From: Clostridiales bacterium
Lineage (GTDB): Bacteria > Bacillota > Clostridia > Oscillospirales > Ruminococcaceae
Length of the DNA: 64,000 nt
Direction of reading: 5' to 3'
Assembly (NCBI GenBank): GCA_019423685.1
Contig: JAHZAY010000013.1
Location: 1 to 64,000, forward strand
A program made the translations under genes and the position numbers. Below the pieces are notes generated by a model. The model was given only the letters and a program-made list of their open reading frames with translations. It was not told the DNA's origin and did not search any database. How positions within the stretch are numbered: position 1 is the first letter of the stretch; each line of letters opens with the position of its first letter. This document shows positions 19,398-27,917 of this stretch, in pieces.

Positions 19398-20084
19398 TTA
19401 TTCTTTCACTTCAAACTTGTATCCGACGCCCCAAACGGTCTTTAAGCTCCATTTGTCCGAGACGCCCTCCAGCTTTTCACGCAGACGCTTGATGTGTACA
19501 TCGACTGTTCTGGAATCGCCGTAGTACTCAAATCCCCATACCTCGTTGAGCAGCTGATCGCGCGTATAGACACGGTTCGGATTGCTGGCCAGATGGTATA
19601 AAAGTTCCAGCTCTTTCGGCGGAGTATCGACTACCTTTCCATCTACCTTCAGCTCGTACTTGGTCATGTTGACCACCAGTTTGTCGTAGGAAACTTCCTT
19701 GATGTCGTTTGCGGTGGACGATTTGCCGGTGCGGCGCATAACCGCTTTGATGCGCGCGACAACCTCTTTTGCTTCAAACGGCTTGACAATGTAGTCATCC
19801 GCTCCCAGCTCCAAGCCCAGCACCTTATCAAAGGTTTCGCCTTTTGCGGTAATCATAATGATCGGGCAGTTGGACTTTTTGCGGATGTCCCTGCACACCT
19901 GCCAGCCGTCCAGCTTGGGCATCATGATGTCCAGCAGCACAATGTCCGGATTCTCCGCATTGAACCGTTCCAACGCCTGCTCGCCGTCCTCGGCCAATAC
20001 AACGGTGTAGCCTTCCTTTTCCAAGTACAATTTCAACAATTCTGCAATGTTCTGGTCGTCGTCTGCAACCAGGATTTTCCCCAT
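19398..20084 (-). CDS. OmpR/PhoB-type response regulator
   Basis: About 228 residues. The receiver domain (1-115) has the acidic pocket (VADDDQN), the phospho-acceptor Asp in IVLLDIMMPK, and the Thr (MITAKG) and Lys (VKPF) switch residues. A winged-helix DNA-binding domain follows (about 130-225, with RDQLLNEVWGFEYYGDSRTVDVHI). The ATG at 20084 sits 7 nt after AAGG and starts MGKILVADD; ATGs at 20090 and 20120 are alternatives. First gene of a two-gene operon with the kinase at 17846; acts as its transcriptional output. Confidence 0.93.
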   Translation of the reverse strand: MGKILVADDDQNIAELLKLYLEKEGYTVVLAEDGEQALERFNAENPDIVLLDIMMPKLDGWQVCRDIRKKSNCPIIMITAKGETFDKVLGLELGADDYIVKPFEAKEVVARIKAVMRRTGKSSTANDIKEVSYDKLVVNMTKYELKVDGKVVDTPPKELELLYHLASNPNRVYTRDQLLNEVWGFEYYGDSRTVDVHIKRLREKLEGVSDKWSLKTVWGVGYKFEVKE

Positions 20085-20189
20085 AGACATACCTTGCTCT
20101 CTTTCTCCGCCACTTTCCATATCCTCCGGTCGCAGCAGCGGCCAGCGTTTTCCGGAAGAAGATGTATTGTTTTTGCCGCATTTTTCCTT

Positions 20190-20218
20190 ATTATAACACA
20201 GATCTGGGAAAGTTTCAT
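20190..20218 (-). promoter_or_regulatory. Promoter of the two-component operon
   Basis: On the minus strand: ATGAAA, 17 nt, TATAAT. Confidence 0.5.
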
Positions 20219-20434
20219 CCCATTTGTGTCGAAAATACAGTTCCGGCTATATGATTATATTATACTAAGCCATACACAAAATTGGTGAAAAAACTTTAAA
20301 CAGATTTTGCTCATCCCGTGAAATGTGACAAAATTTCCCGTTCTCTTTCTTCACCTTTCCCCTGTATTTTCTCTTAAAGGACAATGCGCGCCGCTTCTTT
20401 GCACAAACTTCTGTGAAAAGGGCCGCCTTTCCTC

Positions 20435-20463
20435 TTGCCTTAGCGGCAGGGGAACGGTATAAT
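20435..20463 (+). promoter_or_regulatory. Promoter of ychF
   Basis: TTGCCT, 17 nt, TATAAT, about 60 bases before the ATG. Confidence 0.7.
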
Positions 20464-20523
20464 AAAGGTGTATGTCAAAAAATGCGGGAAACCGCCTTGT
20501 CTGATAGAAAGGAACGAATCAAC

Positions 20524-21618
20524 ATGAAATTAGGCATTGTGGGCCTGCCGAATGTCGGCAAGAGCACCCTGTTCAACGCCATCACCAACGCCGGCGCCCA
20601 GTCGGCCAACTATCCATTCTGCACCATCGAGCCAAACATCGGCACCGTCGCCGTTCCGGATCACCGCCTCGATGAGCTGGCAAAGCTCTACAACCCCGAT
20701 AAAATCACCCCCGCTGTCATCGAGTTTGTCGACATCGCCGGCTTAGTAAAAGGCGCCTCCAAAGGTGAGGGTTTGGGCAACAAATTCCTCTCCAATATCC
20801 GCGAGGTGGATGCCATCGTCCACGTTGTCCGCTGCTTTGAGGACGGGGAGATCGTCCATGTAGAGGGAAGCATCGGCCCTAAACGCGACATTGAGGTCAT
20901 CAACCTTGAGTTGATCTTCTCCGACCTGGATATCCTCGAACGCCGCATCGATAAAGCTGTCAAAGCTGCAAAGGGCGATAAAAAGTATCTCGCCGAGGTC
21001 GACCTGTTAAACCGCGTCAAGGCACACCTGGAGGATGGAAAATCTGCCCGCAGCATGGACTTCACCGACGAGGAAAAAGCTATCATGGCGGATATCCCGC
21101 TGCTCTCCAATAAACCGGTCATCTATGTGGCCAACATGAGCGAGAACGACTTTAACGGCAAATTGGATACCAACCCTTACTACAACGAGGTACTCGAAAT
21201 TGCCAAGGAGGAAAACTCCGAAGTAGTTCCAATCTGCGCACGGCTGGAAGAGGAAATTGCCGATATGTCCCGCGAGGATAAGATGATGTTCCTCGAAGAG
21301 TTGGGACTCAAAGAGTCGGGTCTGGACCGCCTGATTAAAGCCGGCTACCACCTGCTCGGCCTCATCTCCTACCTCACCGCCGGCAAACCGGAAGTCCGTG
21401 CCTGGACCATCACCCGCGGCACCAAGGCTCCGCAGGCTGCCGGCAAGATCCACAGCGACTTTGAGCGCGGCTTCATCCGCGCCGAGGTCATCTCCTATGA
21501 CGACCTGATCGCCAATGGCTCGATTGCCGCTGCCAAAGAAAAGGGTCTGGTCCGCTCGGAGGGCAAGGACTATGTTATGCAGGATGGCGACGTCGTTCTG
21601 TTCCGCTTTAATGTATAA
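20524..21618 (+). CDS. ychF: Redox-linked, ribosome-binding ATPase/GTPase YchF (OLA1)
   Basis: A 364-residue OBG-like P-loop NTPase found in almost all bacteria; it binds the 70S ribosome and hydrolyses ATP better than GTP. The P-loop GLPNVGKST is at residues 7-15, DIAGLVKGAS is the G3 motif, and IYVANMSE stands where GTPases have NKxD, as expected for the ATP-preferring members. The C-terminal TGS domain ends the protein (PEVRAWTI to VVLFRFNV). The start at 20524 gives MKLGIVGLPN, the family norm, after AAAGGAACGAATCAAC; in-frame codons back to 20413 lie over the promoter. Confidence 0.96.
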   Translation: MKLGIVGLPNVGKSTLFNAITNAGAQSANYPFCTIEPNIGTVAVPDHRLDELAKLYNPDKITPAVIEFVDIAGLVKGASKGEGLGNKFLSNIREVDAIVHVVRCFEDGEIVHVEGSIGPKRDIEVINLELIFSDLDILERRIDKAVKAAKGDKKYLAEVDLLNRVKAHLEDGKSARSMDFTDEEKAIMADIPLLSNKPVIYVANMSENDFNGKLDTNPYYNEVLEIAKEENSEVVPICARLEEEIADMSREDKMMFLEELGLKESGLDRLIKAGYHLLGLISYLTAGKPEVRAWTITRGTKAPQAAGKIHSDFERGFIRAEVISYDDLIANGSIAAAKEKGLVRSEGKDYVMQDGDVVLFRFNV

Positions 21619-21656
21619 GGCATAGCGGTTGCGATCCATAAAACATAAAAAATGAA

Positions 21657-21699
21657 GGCTTCCCAGCACAAATATTGTTTTGTGCTGGGAAGCCTTTTT
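21657..21699 (+). terminator. Terminator after ychF
   Basis: GGCTTCCCAGCACAAA pairs with its complement, followed by T5. Convergent with the DUF2798 gene. Confidence 0.9.
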
Positions 21700-21736
21700 G
21701 GTTTGTACGTTTTCTTTTGTTCTTGTGCCGGCTGGT

Positions 21737-22219
21737 TTAGCGCTCCTGCGCCGCCGCCGCACTAGCTGCCAGCTGCTTGCCAAACAGCGCGCGGAAAATC
21801 AGTCTGGTCAGCGGTCCGGCAAACAGCAGCTGCCAGATCAGCGCCATCGGCATGTTCATTCCCCAGGTCTGAATCCAGGTTCCAAAGCTCGGCGCTTTGA
21901 ACAACAGTGTTGCGATCAGACTCATTGTCGGGCACATGATGCAGACAATCATGGTAGAAATCGCATAGGTGATGACCTGTGGGCGGTCGGTTGGGCGCAC
22001 TACAGTGAAGGCCAGACGGGTAGCCAACTTCTCTACAATAAAAAATTCCAGCACGATGGCGATCGGCACCATAATCGGCATCTCATGCAGCGCCATAACA
22101 AAGGTGGCGTTGGTCACACCGCCGGTGCTCAGGGCGACATTGTAAACGATCATTCCGTACACCATGATGATGGCCATAATAATGGTATAAACGACATTTT
22201 GCAGTTTGGTCTGAGGCAT
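21737..22219 (-). CDS. Small membrane protein, DUF2798-like
   Basis: 160 residues with about four hydrophobic helices (roughly 9-30, 42-62, 82-105 and 122-148) and short, partly basic loops. The pattern of MALHEMPIMVPIAIVLEFF and a late WQLLFAGPLTRLIFR resembles DUF2798 proteins, whose function is unknown. The ATG at 22219 is preceded by GAGAGGAAACAAAGC; an in-frame ATG at 22279 would lie next to the upstream terminator. It lies after selD on the same strand but is separated from it by a terminator. Confidence 0.65.
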   Translation of the reverse strand: MPQTKLQNVVYTIIMAIIMVYGMIVYNVALSTGGVTNATFVMALHEMPIMVPIAIVLEFFIVEKLATRLAFTVVRPTDRPQVITYAISTMIVCIMCPTMSLIATLLFKAPSFGTWIQTWGMNMPMALIWQLLFAGPLTRLIFRALFGKQLAASAAAAQER

Positions 22220-22282
22220 TGCTTTGTTTCCTCTCCTTTTCTTTTCTCTTCTCATTAGATTTTCCCCGGAAAGGCGCAAAAA

Positions 22283-22320
22283 AGAGAGATTGCGGACAAC
22301 CTTTTGTCCGCAATCTCTCT
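22283..22320 (-). terminator. Terminator of selD
   Basis: A 17-bp perfect stem (AGAGAGATTGCGGACAA with its complement) has a 4-nt loop and is followed by T6 on the minus strand. Confidence 0.9.
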
Positions 22321-22408
22321 GATGCGACTACCAGTAATTATGTTTTATTTTAGCACAGATAACCACGATTTGTCAATGGTGAGAGGAAAATTTCACCTTC
22401 TCACGATC

Positions 22409-23443
22409 CTAGTAGACCACAATTGCCTTGTCCTGTTTGGCGGTTACCCGGCCCACGATGGCGTTGCAGATGGTGACGCCTTTGAGCTTTTCCACCAGCT
22501 CCTGTGCCTTTTGTTCCGGCAGGGAGATCAGCAGTCCGCCCGAAGTGATCGGATCATACATCAGATCCTGCATATACTGTGGGACATCGGGGGCAAAGGA
22601 GACGTCGCTTTGCACAAACTCGCGGTTGTTGTAGGCTCCAGACGGGATGATGCCCATCTTTGCAAAATCAATCGCCGCCTCGATAATCGGGATATTCTTG
22701 CTGTACAGCTCGACGGTCAGACCGCTTCCCTTGGCCATCTCGGAGGCGTGACCGATCAGGCCAAAGCCGGTGACATCGGTGCAGGCGTTTGCGCCGACCT
22801 CCATCATCACGTCCTTGCCGTATTTGTTCAGGGTCGCCATCGCCTCCACCATCTCGTCATAGGTCTTCTGGTCAAGCAGCTGCGCCTTGTTGGCGGTGGT
22901 CAGGACGCCGATTCCCAGCGGCTTTGTCAGGACCAGCAGATCCCCTTCCTTGCAGTTGCTGTTCTGCATCACCTTGTCTGGATGCATAAAGCCGGTGACA
23001 CACAGGCCATACTTCGGCTCCGAATCCTCAATGGTATGGCCGCCCGCGATGATCGCTCCGGCCTCCTTGACCTTGCTCGCACCGCCCTGCAAAATCTTTG
23101 CCATGACGTCCATCGGCAGGCAGGTCGGAAAACAGATCAGATTCATCGAGAGGGTGGGGTCGCCGCCCATCGCATAGATGTCGCTGAGAGAGTTTGCCGC
23201 CGCAATCTGGCCAAAGGTGTATGGATCATCCACAATCGGCGGGAAAAAGTCGACCGTCTGCACCACTGCAAGATCGTCCCGCACCTTGTAAACCAGCGCA
23301 TCATCACTGGTGTCGAAACCAACGATCAGATTATCATCGGTAAATTTGGGTAATTGACGCAGAACCTGCGCCAAGGCCTGTGGGCCTATCTTGGCGCCTC
23401 AACCTGCACCCTTTGTCATTTCGGTAAGACGTTTTGCAGCCAT
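22409..23443 (-). CDS. selD: Selenide, water dikinase SelD, itself a selenoprotein (Sec15)
   Basis: Makes selenophosphate, the Se donor for Sec-tRNA and 2-selenouridine, from selenide and ATP. The reading frame starts at the ATG at 23443 (after AAAAAAGGAGGAAGTTTCT) and crosses a TGA at 23399-23401, giving MAAKRLTEMTKGAGUGAKIG. Sec15 takes the place of the catalytic Cys found in other SelDs, followed by the essential Lys18. The rest shows the AIR-synthase-like fold with DDALVY, AANSLSDIYAMGG and VLTKPLGIGVL. Full length is 344 residues, normal for SelD. A SECIS-like hairpin follows the TGA. Frames starting after the TGA (23374) give a truncated N terminus without the active site. Divergent from a Se-type LysR gene. 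Confidence 0.95.
23368..23397 (-). promoter_or_regulatory. SECIS-like hairpin in selD
   Basis: Starting one base after the TGA on the minus strand, GCGCCAA pairs with TTGGCGC, and inside it GGCC pairs with GGCC around a CACA loop, with a 4-nt bulge. The apical loop begins 17 nt from the TGA, within the usual bacterial range. Confidence 0.6.
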
Positions 23444-23507
23444 AGAAACTTCCTCCTTTTTTCCTCTCCGAGGGGGCTCGCACTTCTTTTCCCAGCTCTT
23501 CGCCTAG

Positions 23508-23536
23508 AGTATAGCACATTTTTCGCAACTTGTCAT
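23508..23536 (-). promoter_or_regulatory. Promoter of selD
   Basis: On the minus strand: ATGACA, 17 nt, TATACT. Confidence 0.65.
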
Positions 23537-23678
23537 CCACCCGACTGTCATCGGTTTAGATAAAAAAATCAATTTAAAGGCAAAAATTTGTAGGATATTC
23601 CTTTCTCATAGATAATCTGTATATATTTTATCCTTGTTTATATCCAAAAACAATAGTTTGTCTGTTTCCTTTCCTATC

Positions 23679-23693
23679 GAAATATGTTATAAT
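23679..23693 (+). promoter_or_regulatory. Extended -10 promoter of the LysR gene
   Basis: TGTTATAAT is an extended -10 with a weak -35. A transcript from here begins after the in-frame upstream ATG at 23692, supporting the start at 23746. The AT-rich space back to selD (about 300 bases) should also hold the LysR binding site. Confidence 0.55.
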
Positions 23694-23745
23694 GAAGCTA
23701 TTCTTATTTATGATTTCGATTATCCACGGAAAACGAGGTCTCGCT

Positions 23746-24648
23746 ATGGATTTTAAACAATTGGAGGCTTTTGTCTATGTTGTCAAGCTCAAAAGCTTCT
23801 CCAAGGCTGCGCAGCGCATCTACCTTACGCAGCCTACAATCAGCGCGCACATCAACTCCCTGGAAAAGGAGCTGGACACCAAACTCATCGAGCGCGGAAC
23901 AAAGTATGTCTACCCAACCCGTCCCGGCAGCATCCTCTACCAGTATGCTGTCAAGATGCTCAATCTGCGCGAGGAAGCTTGCTGTTCGGTCAAAAACTAC
24001 AACAAGGAGCTCAAGGGCAGCCTGACGATCTGCGCCTCCACAGTGCCTTCCCAAAATATTTTGCCCAAGGTGATCTCTGCCTTCCGGGAGGAGTACCCGC
24101 ACGTCACCTTCAACATTCTGCGGCAGGACAGCGAACAGGTGGTGGAGAGCATCGCAAAGGGCTTGGCCGACATCGGCTTTTGCGGAACCGATACCCACGA
24201 TCCCGACTGTGTCTTTGAAAGCTTTATCCAGGACCATCTGGTGGTCATCACCCCAAATTCGGAGCGCTTTCGCCAGATGCGCACCACCGGCTTCAAGGCC
24301 GAGGTGCTCAAGGCAGAGCCCATCATCCTGCGGGAAGAAGGCTCCGGCACCCGAAAAGAGACCGAGCACTTTCTGTCCAAAGCCGGCATCAATATCGGGG
24401 AACTCAAGGTGGCCGCTCAATTTAACGACCCGGACAGCATCAAACACGCTGTCAGCCAGGGTATGGGCATCTCGATTATCTCAAAGGCTGCGGTGGAGGA
24501 CTATGAAAACTTCGGTTTGCTGCTCAGTTTTGATCTCAGCGGCATCTCGATGGACCGCTACCTCTACATCGTCAGTTCCAAAAACAACCCTCTTTCCTTC
24601 ATCGGCGAGGTGTTCTTAAATTTTGTCAAAACCTACTACGACAAGTAG
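23746..24648 (+). CDS. LysR-family regulator of the selenium-metabolism type
   Basis: A 300-residue LysR protein with an N-terminal winged HTH (residues 1-60, FSKAAQRIYLTQPTISAHINSLE) and a two-lobed effector domain (about 90-295, with GSLTICASTVPSQNILPKVI and HAVSQGMGISIISK). The MDFKQLEAFVYVVKLKSFSK start is characteristic of LysR proteins encoded beside selenium genes in Clostridia, and here it is divergent from selD. It probably controls selD or Se uptake; the effector is unknown. The ATG at 23746 follows AACGAGGTCTCGCT; the upstream in-frame ATG at 23692 overlaps the promoter. A 131-residue orphan follows. Confidence 0.88.
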   Translation: MDFKQLEAFVYVVKLKSFSKAAQRIYLTQPTISAHINSLEKELDTKLIERGTKYVYPTRPGSILYQYAVKMLNLREEACCSVKNYNKELKGSLTICASTVPSQNILPKVISAFREEYPHVTFNILRQDSEQVVESIAKGLADIGFCGTDTHDPDCVFESFIQDHLVVITPNSERFRQMRTTGFKAEVLKAEPIILREEGSGTRKETEHFLSKAGINIGELKVAAQFNDPDSIKHAVSQGMGISIISKAAVEDYENFGLLLSFDLSGISMDRYLYIVSSKNNPLSFIGEVFLNFVKTYYDK

Positions 24649-24702
24649 GAGGCAATAAAGGTTTTAAGGTTTGTATCGACAAACGAATAAGGGAGTTTTA
24701 TT

Positions 24703-25098
24703 ATGGCACACATCACCTTGGCCAGAGCCTGGAACAACGGCAAGTTCCTGCCCAACGGGGGCGGATACGGCATCTGGCTGACCAACTATTTTAAGGATGA
24801 GTACCTGGATGTCAACTGGGTCTCAATCACCCTGGAACTGCAAGGCTGGGAAAAGCCCGCAGAGCTTGCCATCAATACCGACGCCTTCTGGGGACGCGGA
24901 CGCGAGCTACGCAGCGGCATCATCGGCAAATGGTTGATTGCAAACGGCAAGGGAAAATGGGAACCCGGACAAGAGCCGGAAATCTTCCTCAAACCGCTGG
25001 GCGGCAGACATTTTGCCGCCTCGCTGACCGGTGAAAAAACCGACAGCGTCGACGATATGCTGTCTGCCATGCAGACGTTCCAGCACGAAAAAGACTAA
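24703..25098 (+). CDS. Uncharacterised 131-residue protein
   Basis: I do not recognise a family. It has no signal peptide or membrane helix. The sequence is rich in Trp and Gly (seven Trp, mostly in the first two thirds), with predicted beta-type segments such as WVSITLELQGW and GIIGKWLIANGKGKW, and a short acidic C-terminal helix. It lacks Cys entirely. The ATG follows AAGGGAGTTTTATT. It sits 54 bases after the selenium-type LysR gene, on the same strand and before a terminator, so it may be co-transcribed with it. A link to selenium is only suggested by position. Confidence 0.7.
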   Translation: MAHITLARAWNNGKFLPNGGGYGIWLTNYFKDEYLDVNWVSITLELQGWEKPAELAINTDAFWGRGRELRSGIIGKWLIANGKGKWEPGQEPEIFLKPLGGRHFAASLTGEKTDSVDDMLSAMQTFQHEKD

Positions 25099-25132
25099 CC
25101 GGAAAATGACTGTTTCTCCTTTCAGATTTTTC

Positions 25133-25176
25133 ACAAAAGAGCCGCGAGGGTTTTCCTTCGCGGCTCTTTTGTTTTT
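25133..25176 (+). terminator. Terminator after the orphan gene
   Basis: ACAAAAGAGCCGCGA pairs with TCGCGGCTCTTTTGT, followed by T4. Confidence 0.85.
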
Positions 25177-25262
25177 CTCTTTTGAAGTGTTTCCCAGTTT
25201 ATCGCTTTTTCTCTTCACACCTTGAAAAGTAGCCTCATGAAACAGCCTTTCTATAAAACTAC

Positions 25263-25287
25263 CCAAGAAAACCATTGATTTTCTTGG
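25263..25287 (+). promoter_or_regulatory. Inverted repeat overlapping the -35 of the Crp/Fnr gene
   Basis: CCAAGAAAA and TTTTCTTGG form a perfect 9-bp inverted repeat with a 7-nt spacer, covering the -35 hexamer. A likely operator for autoregulation by the downstream Crp/Fnr protein. Confidence 0.5.
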
Positions 25288-25303
25288 CAATATACGCTAT
25301 AAT
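25275..25303 (+). promoter_or_regulatory. Promoter of the Crp/Fnr-ABC operon
   Basis: TTGATT, 17 nt, TATAAT. Confidence 0.8.
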
Positions 25304-25360
25304 AATGGCGCAAACTGTACCAAATGGAACAGTTTTTGAAATTGGAGGAGGTAACGCGCG

Positions 25361-26017
25361 ATGCAGCCAATAGAAGAATCCCACCGCAAAGCCAAAGCTT
25401 GTATGCTGTTTGAGGGCGTGGAGGAATCTGTTGTCCTGGAATTGCTGCGCACCTATGCCCTGCCACAGCGCTTCTGTAAAGGAGAAGTCATCTACTGCCC
25501 CCAGCACTACAAAAAGAGCTTGGGCATCCTGGTCAGAGGACAGGCAGTGGTCCAAAAGGAGTGCGGCGTGCTGCTCAACATCCTGGGTGAGGGGCAGTGC
25601 TTTGGCGCTGCGGCACTCTTTGTGCCACAGGATCGCTACGTTACCACCGTGCGAGCGAAAACTGACTGCGAGATTTTGTTTTTGTCGATGGCCGATATGC
25701 AGGACATTCTGCTGCAAAATCCGGTCATCGCCTTCAACTACATCCGCTTTCTCTCCGGAAGAATCCAATTTCTAAACCGCAAAATCGACAGCTTCACCGC
25801 TCCTGACGCGCAGCAGGCACTGTTGTCCTTCCTGCGCCAACAGCCAGACGGCAAGTGTTCGGGCATCTCGATGGTCAAACTCTCCGAGATCCTCAACATC
25901 GGCCGAACCTCGCTGTACCGCGCGGCTGAACAGCTGGAACAATGCGGGAAAATCAAGCGGGAGGGAAAAACGATCCAGCTCATGCCGGAAGTGTCCTACT
26001 CCCCGAAAGAGAGGTAA
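25361..26017 (+). CDS. Crp/Fnr-family transcriptional regulator
   Basis: 218 residues: a cyclic-nucleotide-binding-like beta-barrel (about 15-130), a dimer helix (about 125-150) and a C-terminal winged HTH with LSEILNIGRTSLYRAAEQL (about 173-191). It lacks the four N-terminal Cys pattern of oxygen-sensing Fnr, although Cys13, Cys36, Cys43 and Cys66-type residues are scattered. The ATG follows GGAGGAGGTAACGCGCG. It heads a four-gene unit with a NitT/TauT-like importer, which it probably regulates in response to the imported compound or redox state. Confidence 0.9.
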   Translation: MQPIEESHRKAKACMLFEGVEESVVLELLRTYALPQRFCKGEVIYCPQHYKKSLGILVRGQAVVQKECGVLLNILGEGQCFGAAALFVPQDRYVTTVRAKTDCEILFLSMADMQDILLQNPVIAFNYIRFLSGRIQFLNRKIDSFTAPDAQQALLSFLRQQPDGKCSGISMVKLSEILNIGRTSLYRAAEQLEQCGKIKREGKTIQLMPEVSYSPKER

Positions 26018-26023
26018 AAAACC

Positions 26024-27148
26024 ATGGCAATCAAAAAAATCCTGGCAGCGCTGTTGGCACTGTCGATGACCGTTTCGATGGCTGCCTGCGGCAACTCTTC
26101 TACCCAGACAAACACCACCACTCAGACTGAACAGACCGAGCAAACACAAGAGGAAGAGGAACCTGCCCAAGAGGAATCTACCCAGACGGAGGAATCCACC
26201 GAAGCAGAATCCGCTGAAGCGGAAGCTGAGCAGACACAACCCGCTGAAAAGGTGGACATCAACCTGGCTGCTCTGAGCGGCCCGACTGCTCTGGGTATGC
26301 TCGACCTGTTGGAAAAGAACGACAACGGCGAAGCTGCCAACAACTACAACGTCACCATCGCCTCTGCTCCCGATGAGGTAACCGGCAAGATCATCTCCGG
26401 AGAACTGGACATTGCCGCAGTGCCGACCAATGTTGCCGCTACCCTCTACAACAAGACAGAAGGACAGGTCCAGATCGCTGCACTCAACACCATGGGTGTT
26501 CTGTACATCCTGGAAACCGGTGACACCATCCACTCGGTCGCTGACCTTGCAGGCAAGACCATCTACTCCACCGGCCAAGGTTCCACCCCAGAGTATGCGC
26601 TCAACCTCGTGCTCGAGAAAAATGGGCTGACCCCCGGCACCGATGTGCAGGTTGTCTATAAAGCAGACAACACCGAAATTGCTCCATTGCTGGCTTCCGG
26701 CGAAGCAGAGGTTGCCCTGCTGCCACAGCCATTCGTCACCTCCGTCCTCGCTCAGAATCAGAATGTCCGCATCGCACTGGATATGACCGAGGAGTGGGAC
26801 AAGGCCGTCAACGGCGAAAGCGGTCTGACCATGGGCTGCGTCGTTGTCCGCAAAGATTTTGCAGAACAGAACAAGGAGGCGCTCGACCGCTTCCTGGACG
26901 AATATAAACAATCGGTTGAGACCGTCACCAGTGAAGAGGGCCTTGCCCACGCCGCTGAACTTGCCGAGAAATACAACATCGTCAAGGCAGCCGTCGCCGA
27001 AAAAGCGATTCCAGAATGCAACATCGTCTTTGTTGAGGGCGACGAGATGCAAAAAATCGCCGGCGGATTTTTGCAGGTTCTCTTTGACGCCAACCCACAG
27101 GCGGTAGGAGGACAGCTCCCGAATGACGACTTCTACTATAAGAGATAA
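26024..27148 (+). CDS. ABC importer substrate-binding lipoprotein, NitT/TauT (NMT1-like) type
   Basis: 374 residues. A lipoprotein signal peptide (1-22, MAACG lipobox) is followed by a roughly 50-residue Gln/Glu/Thr-rich linker and then a two-lobed periplasmic-binding fold (about 77-370). Motifs such as GPTALGMLDLL, ELDIAAVPTNVA and DLAGKTIYSTGQGSTPEYAL match the nitrate/sulfonate/taurine and thiamine-precursor binding family. It captures a small ligand outside the membrane and passes it to the permease gene that overlaps its 3' end. The ligand is not evident. Confidence 0.9.
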   Translation: MAIKKILAALLALSMTVSMAACGNSSTQTNTTTQTEQTEQTQEEEEPAQEESTQTEESTEAESAEAEAEQTQPAEKVDINLAALSGPTALGMLDLLEKNDNGEAANNYNVTIASAPDEVTGKIISGELDIAAVPTNVAATLYNKTEGQVQIAALNTMGVLYILETGDTIHSVADLAGKTIYSTGQGSTPEYALNLVLEKNGLTPGTDVQVVYKADNTEIAPLLASGEAEVALLPQPFVTSVLAQNQNVRIALDMTEEWDKAVNGESGLTMGCVVVRKDFAEQNKEALDRFLDEYKQSVETVTSEEGLAHAAELAEKYNIVKAAVAEKAIPECNIVFVEGDEMQKIAGGFLQVLFDANPQAVGGQLPNDDFYYKR

Positions 27149-27917
27149 ACGCACTGGTGCCCGCCGCCTCTCCCCCGCTTTGCGGGTTGGGGCGGTGGCG
27201 GTGTGGCTGCTGCTGTGGCAGCTGGCCGCCATGCGGATCGGTCTGCCCCTGCTGTTGCCTTCTCCCTTGGCGGTGTTGGCACGGCTGGGGCAGCTGTGCA
27301 CATCGGCCGATTTCTGGCTGACTGTACTCAGCTCGCTGCTTCGCATCCTGCTGGGCTTTCTGCTCGGCGTCCTCTTTGGCACCACCCTCGCCGGCCTTTG
27401 CTGGCGCTTTGGGCTGGTGGACGCCCTGGCTCGCCCGATGCTCGGTGTGCTCAAATCCACCCCCGTCGCCTCCTTTATCATTCTGGCGCTGGTGTGGATC
27501 AAAAGCAACCACCTGGCCACCGTCATCTCCTTTATTATGGTGCTGCCACTGGTGTACGCAAATGTCCGCGAGGGCATCGACTCTGCCGACCGGCAGCTCC
27601 TGGAAATGGCCAGAGTCTTTTCGCTCTCCCGCCTGAAAACCTTCCGTTACTGCTATCTGCCCGCCATCCTGCCCTTCTTCCTTTCGGCAATCAGCAGCGC
27701 GCTGGGCTTTGCTTGGAAATCCGGCATTGCAGCTGAGGTGCTGGGCAGGCCCGCGCGCGCAATCGGCAGCCAGATTTACGACTCAAAAATTTATCTGGAA
27801 ACCCCCGATCTGTTTGCCTGGACATTGGTCGTCATTTTGCTGTCGGTGCTGCTGGAACGGCTGGCTGTCAAACTGGTCCAATGGGCGGGCAAGCGCTCGA
27901 TGAAGGTGAGCCTATGA
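27123..27917 (+). CDS. ABC importer permease, NitT/TauT type
   Basis: A 264-residue inner-membrane permease of the BPD_transp_1 type, with about six hydrophobic helices. The EAA loop region near residues 150-175 (REGIDSADRQLLEMARVF) contacts the ATPase. It begins inside the 3' end of the binding-protein gene (26-base overlap) and its stop overlaps the next start in an ATGA, so the operon is tightly coupled. The N terminus has an Arg-rich cytoplasmic end (RDKRTGARR) before the first helix. Confidence 0.92.
   Translation: MTTSTIRDKRTGARRLSPALRVGAVAVWLLLWQLAAMRIGLPLLLPSPLAVLARLGQLCTSADFWLTVLSSLLRILLGFLLGVLFGTTLAGLCWRFGLVDALARPMLGVLKSTPVASFIILALVWIKSNHLATVISFIMVLPLVYANVREGIDSADRQLLEMARVFSLSRLKTFRYCYLPAILPFFLSAISSALGFAWKSGIAAEVLGRPARAIGSQIYDSKIYLETPDLFAWTLVVILLSVLLERLAVKLVQWAGKRSMKVSL

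Larger units (their letters stand above)
20085..20523. other. Divergent intergenic region, response regulator / ychF
   Basis: About 440 bases, AT-rich in the middle. It contains the leftward promoter at 20190-20218 and the rightward promoter at 20435-20463. I see no coding frame with a ribosome site and no RNA gene. Confidence 0.6.
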
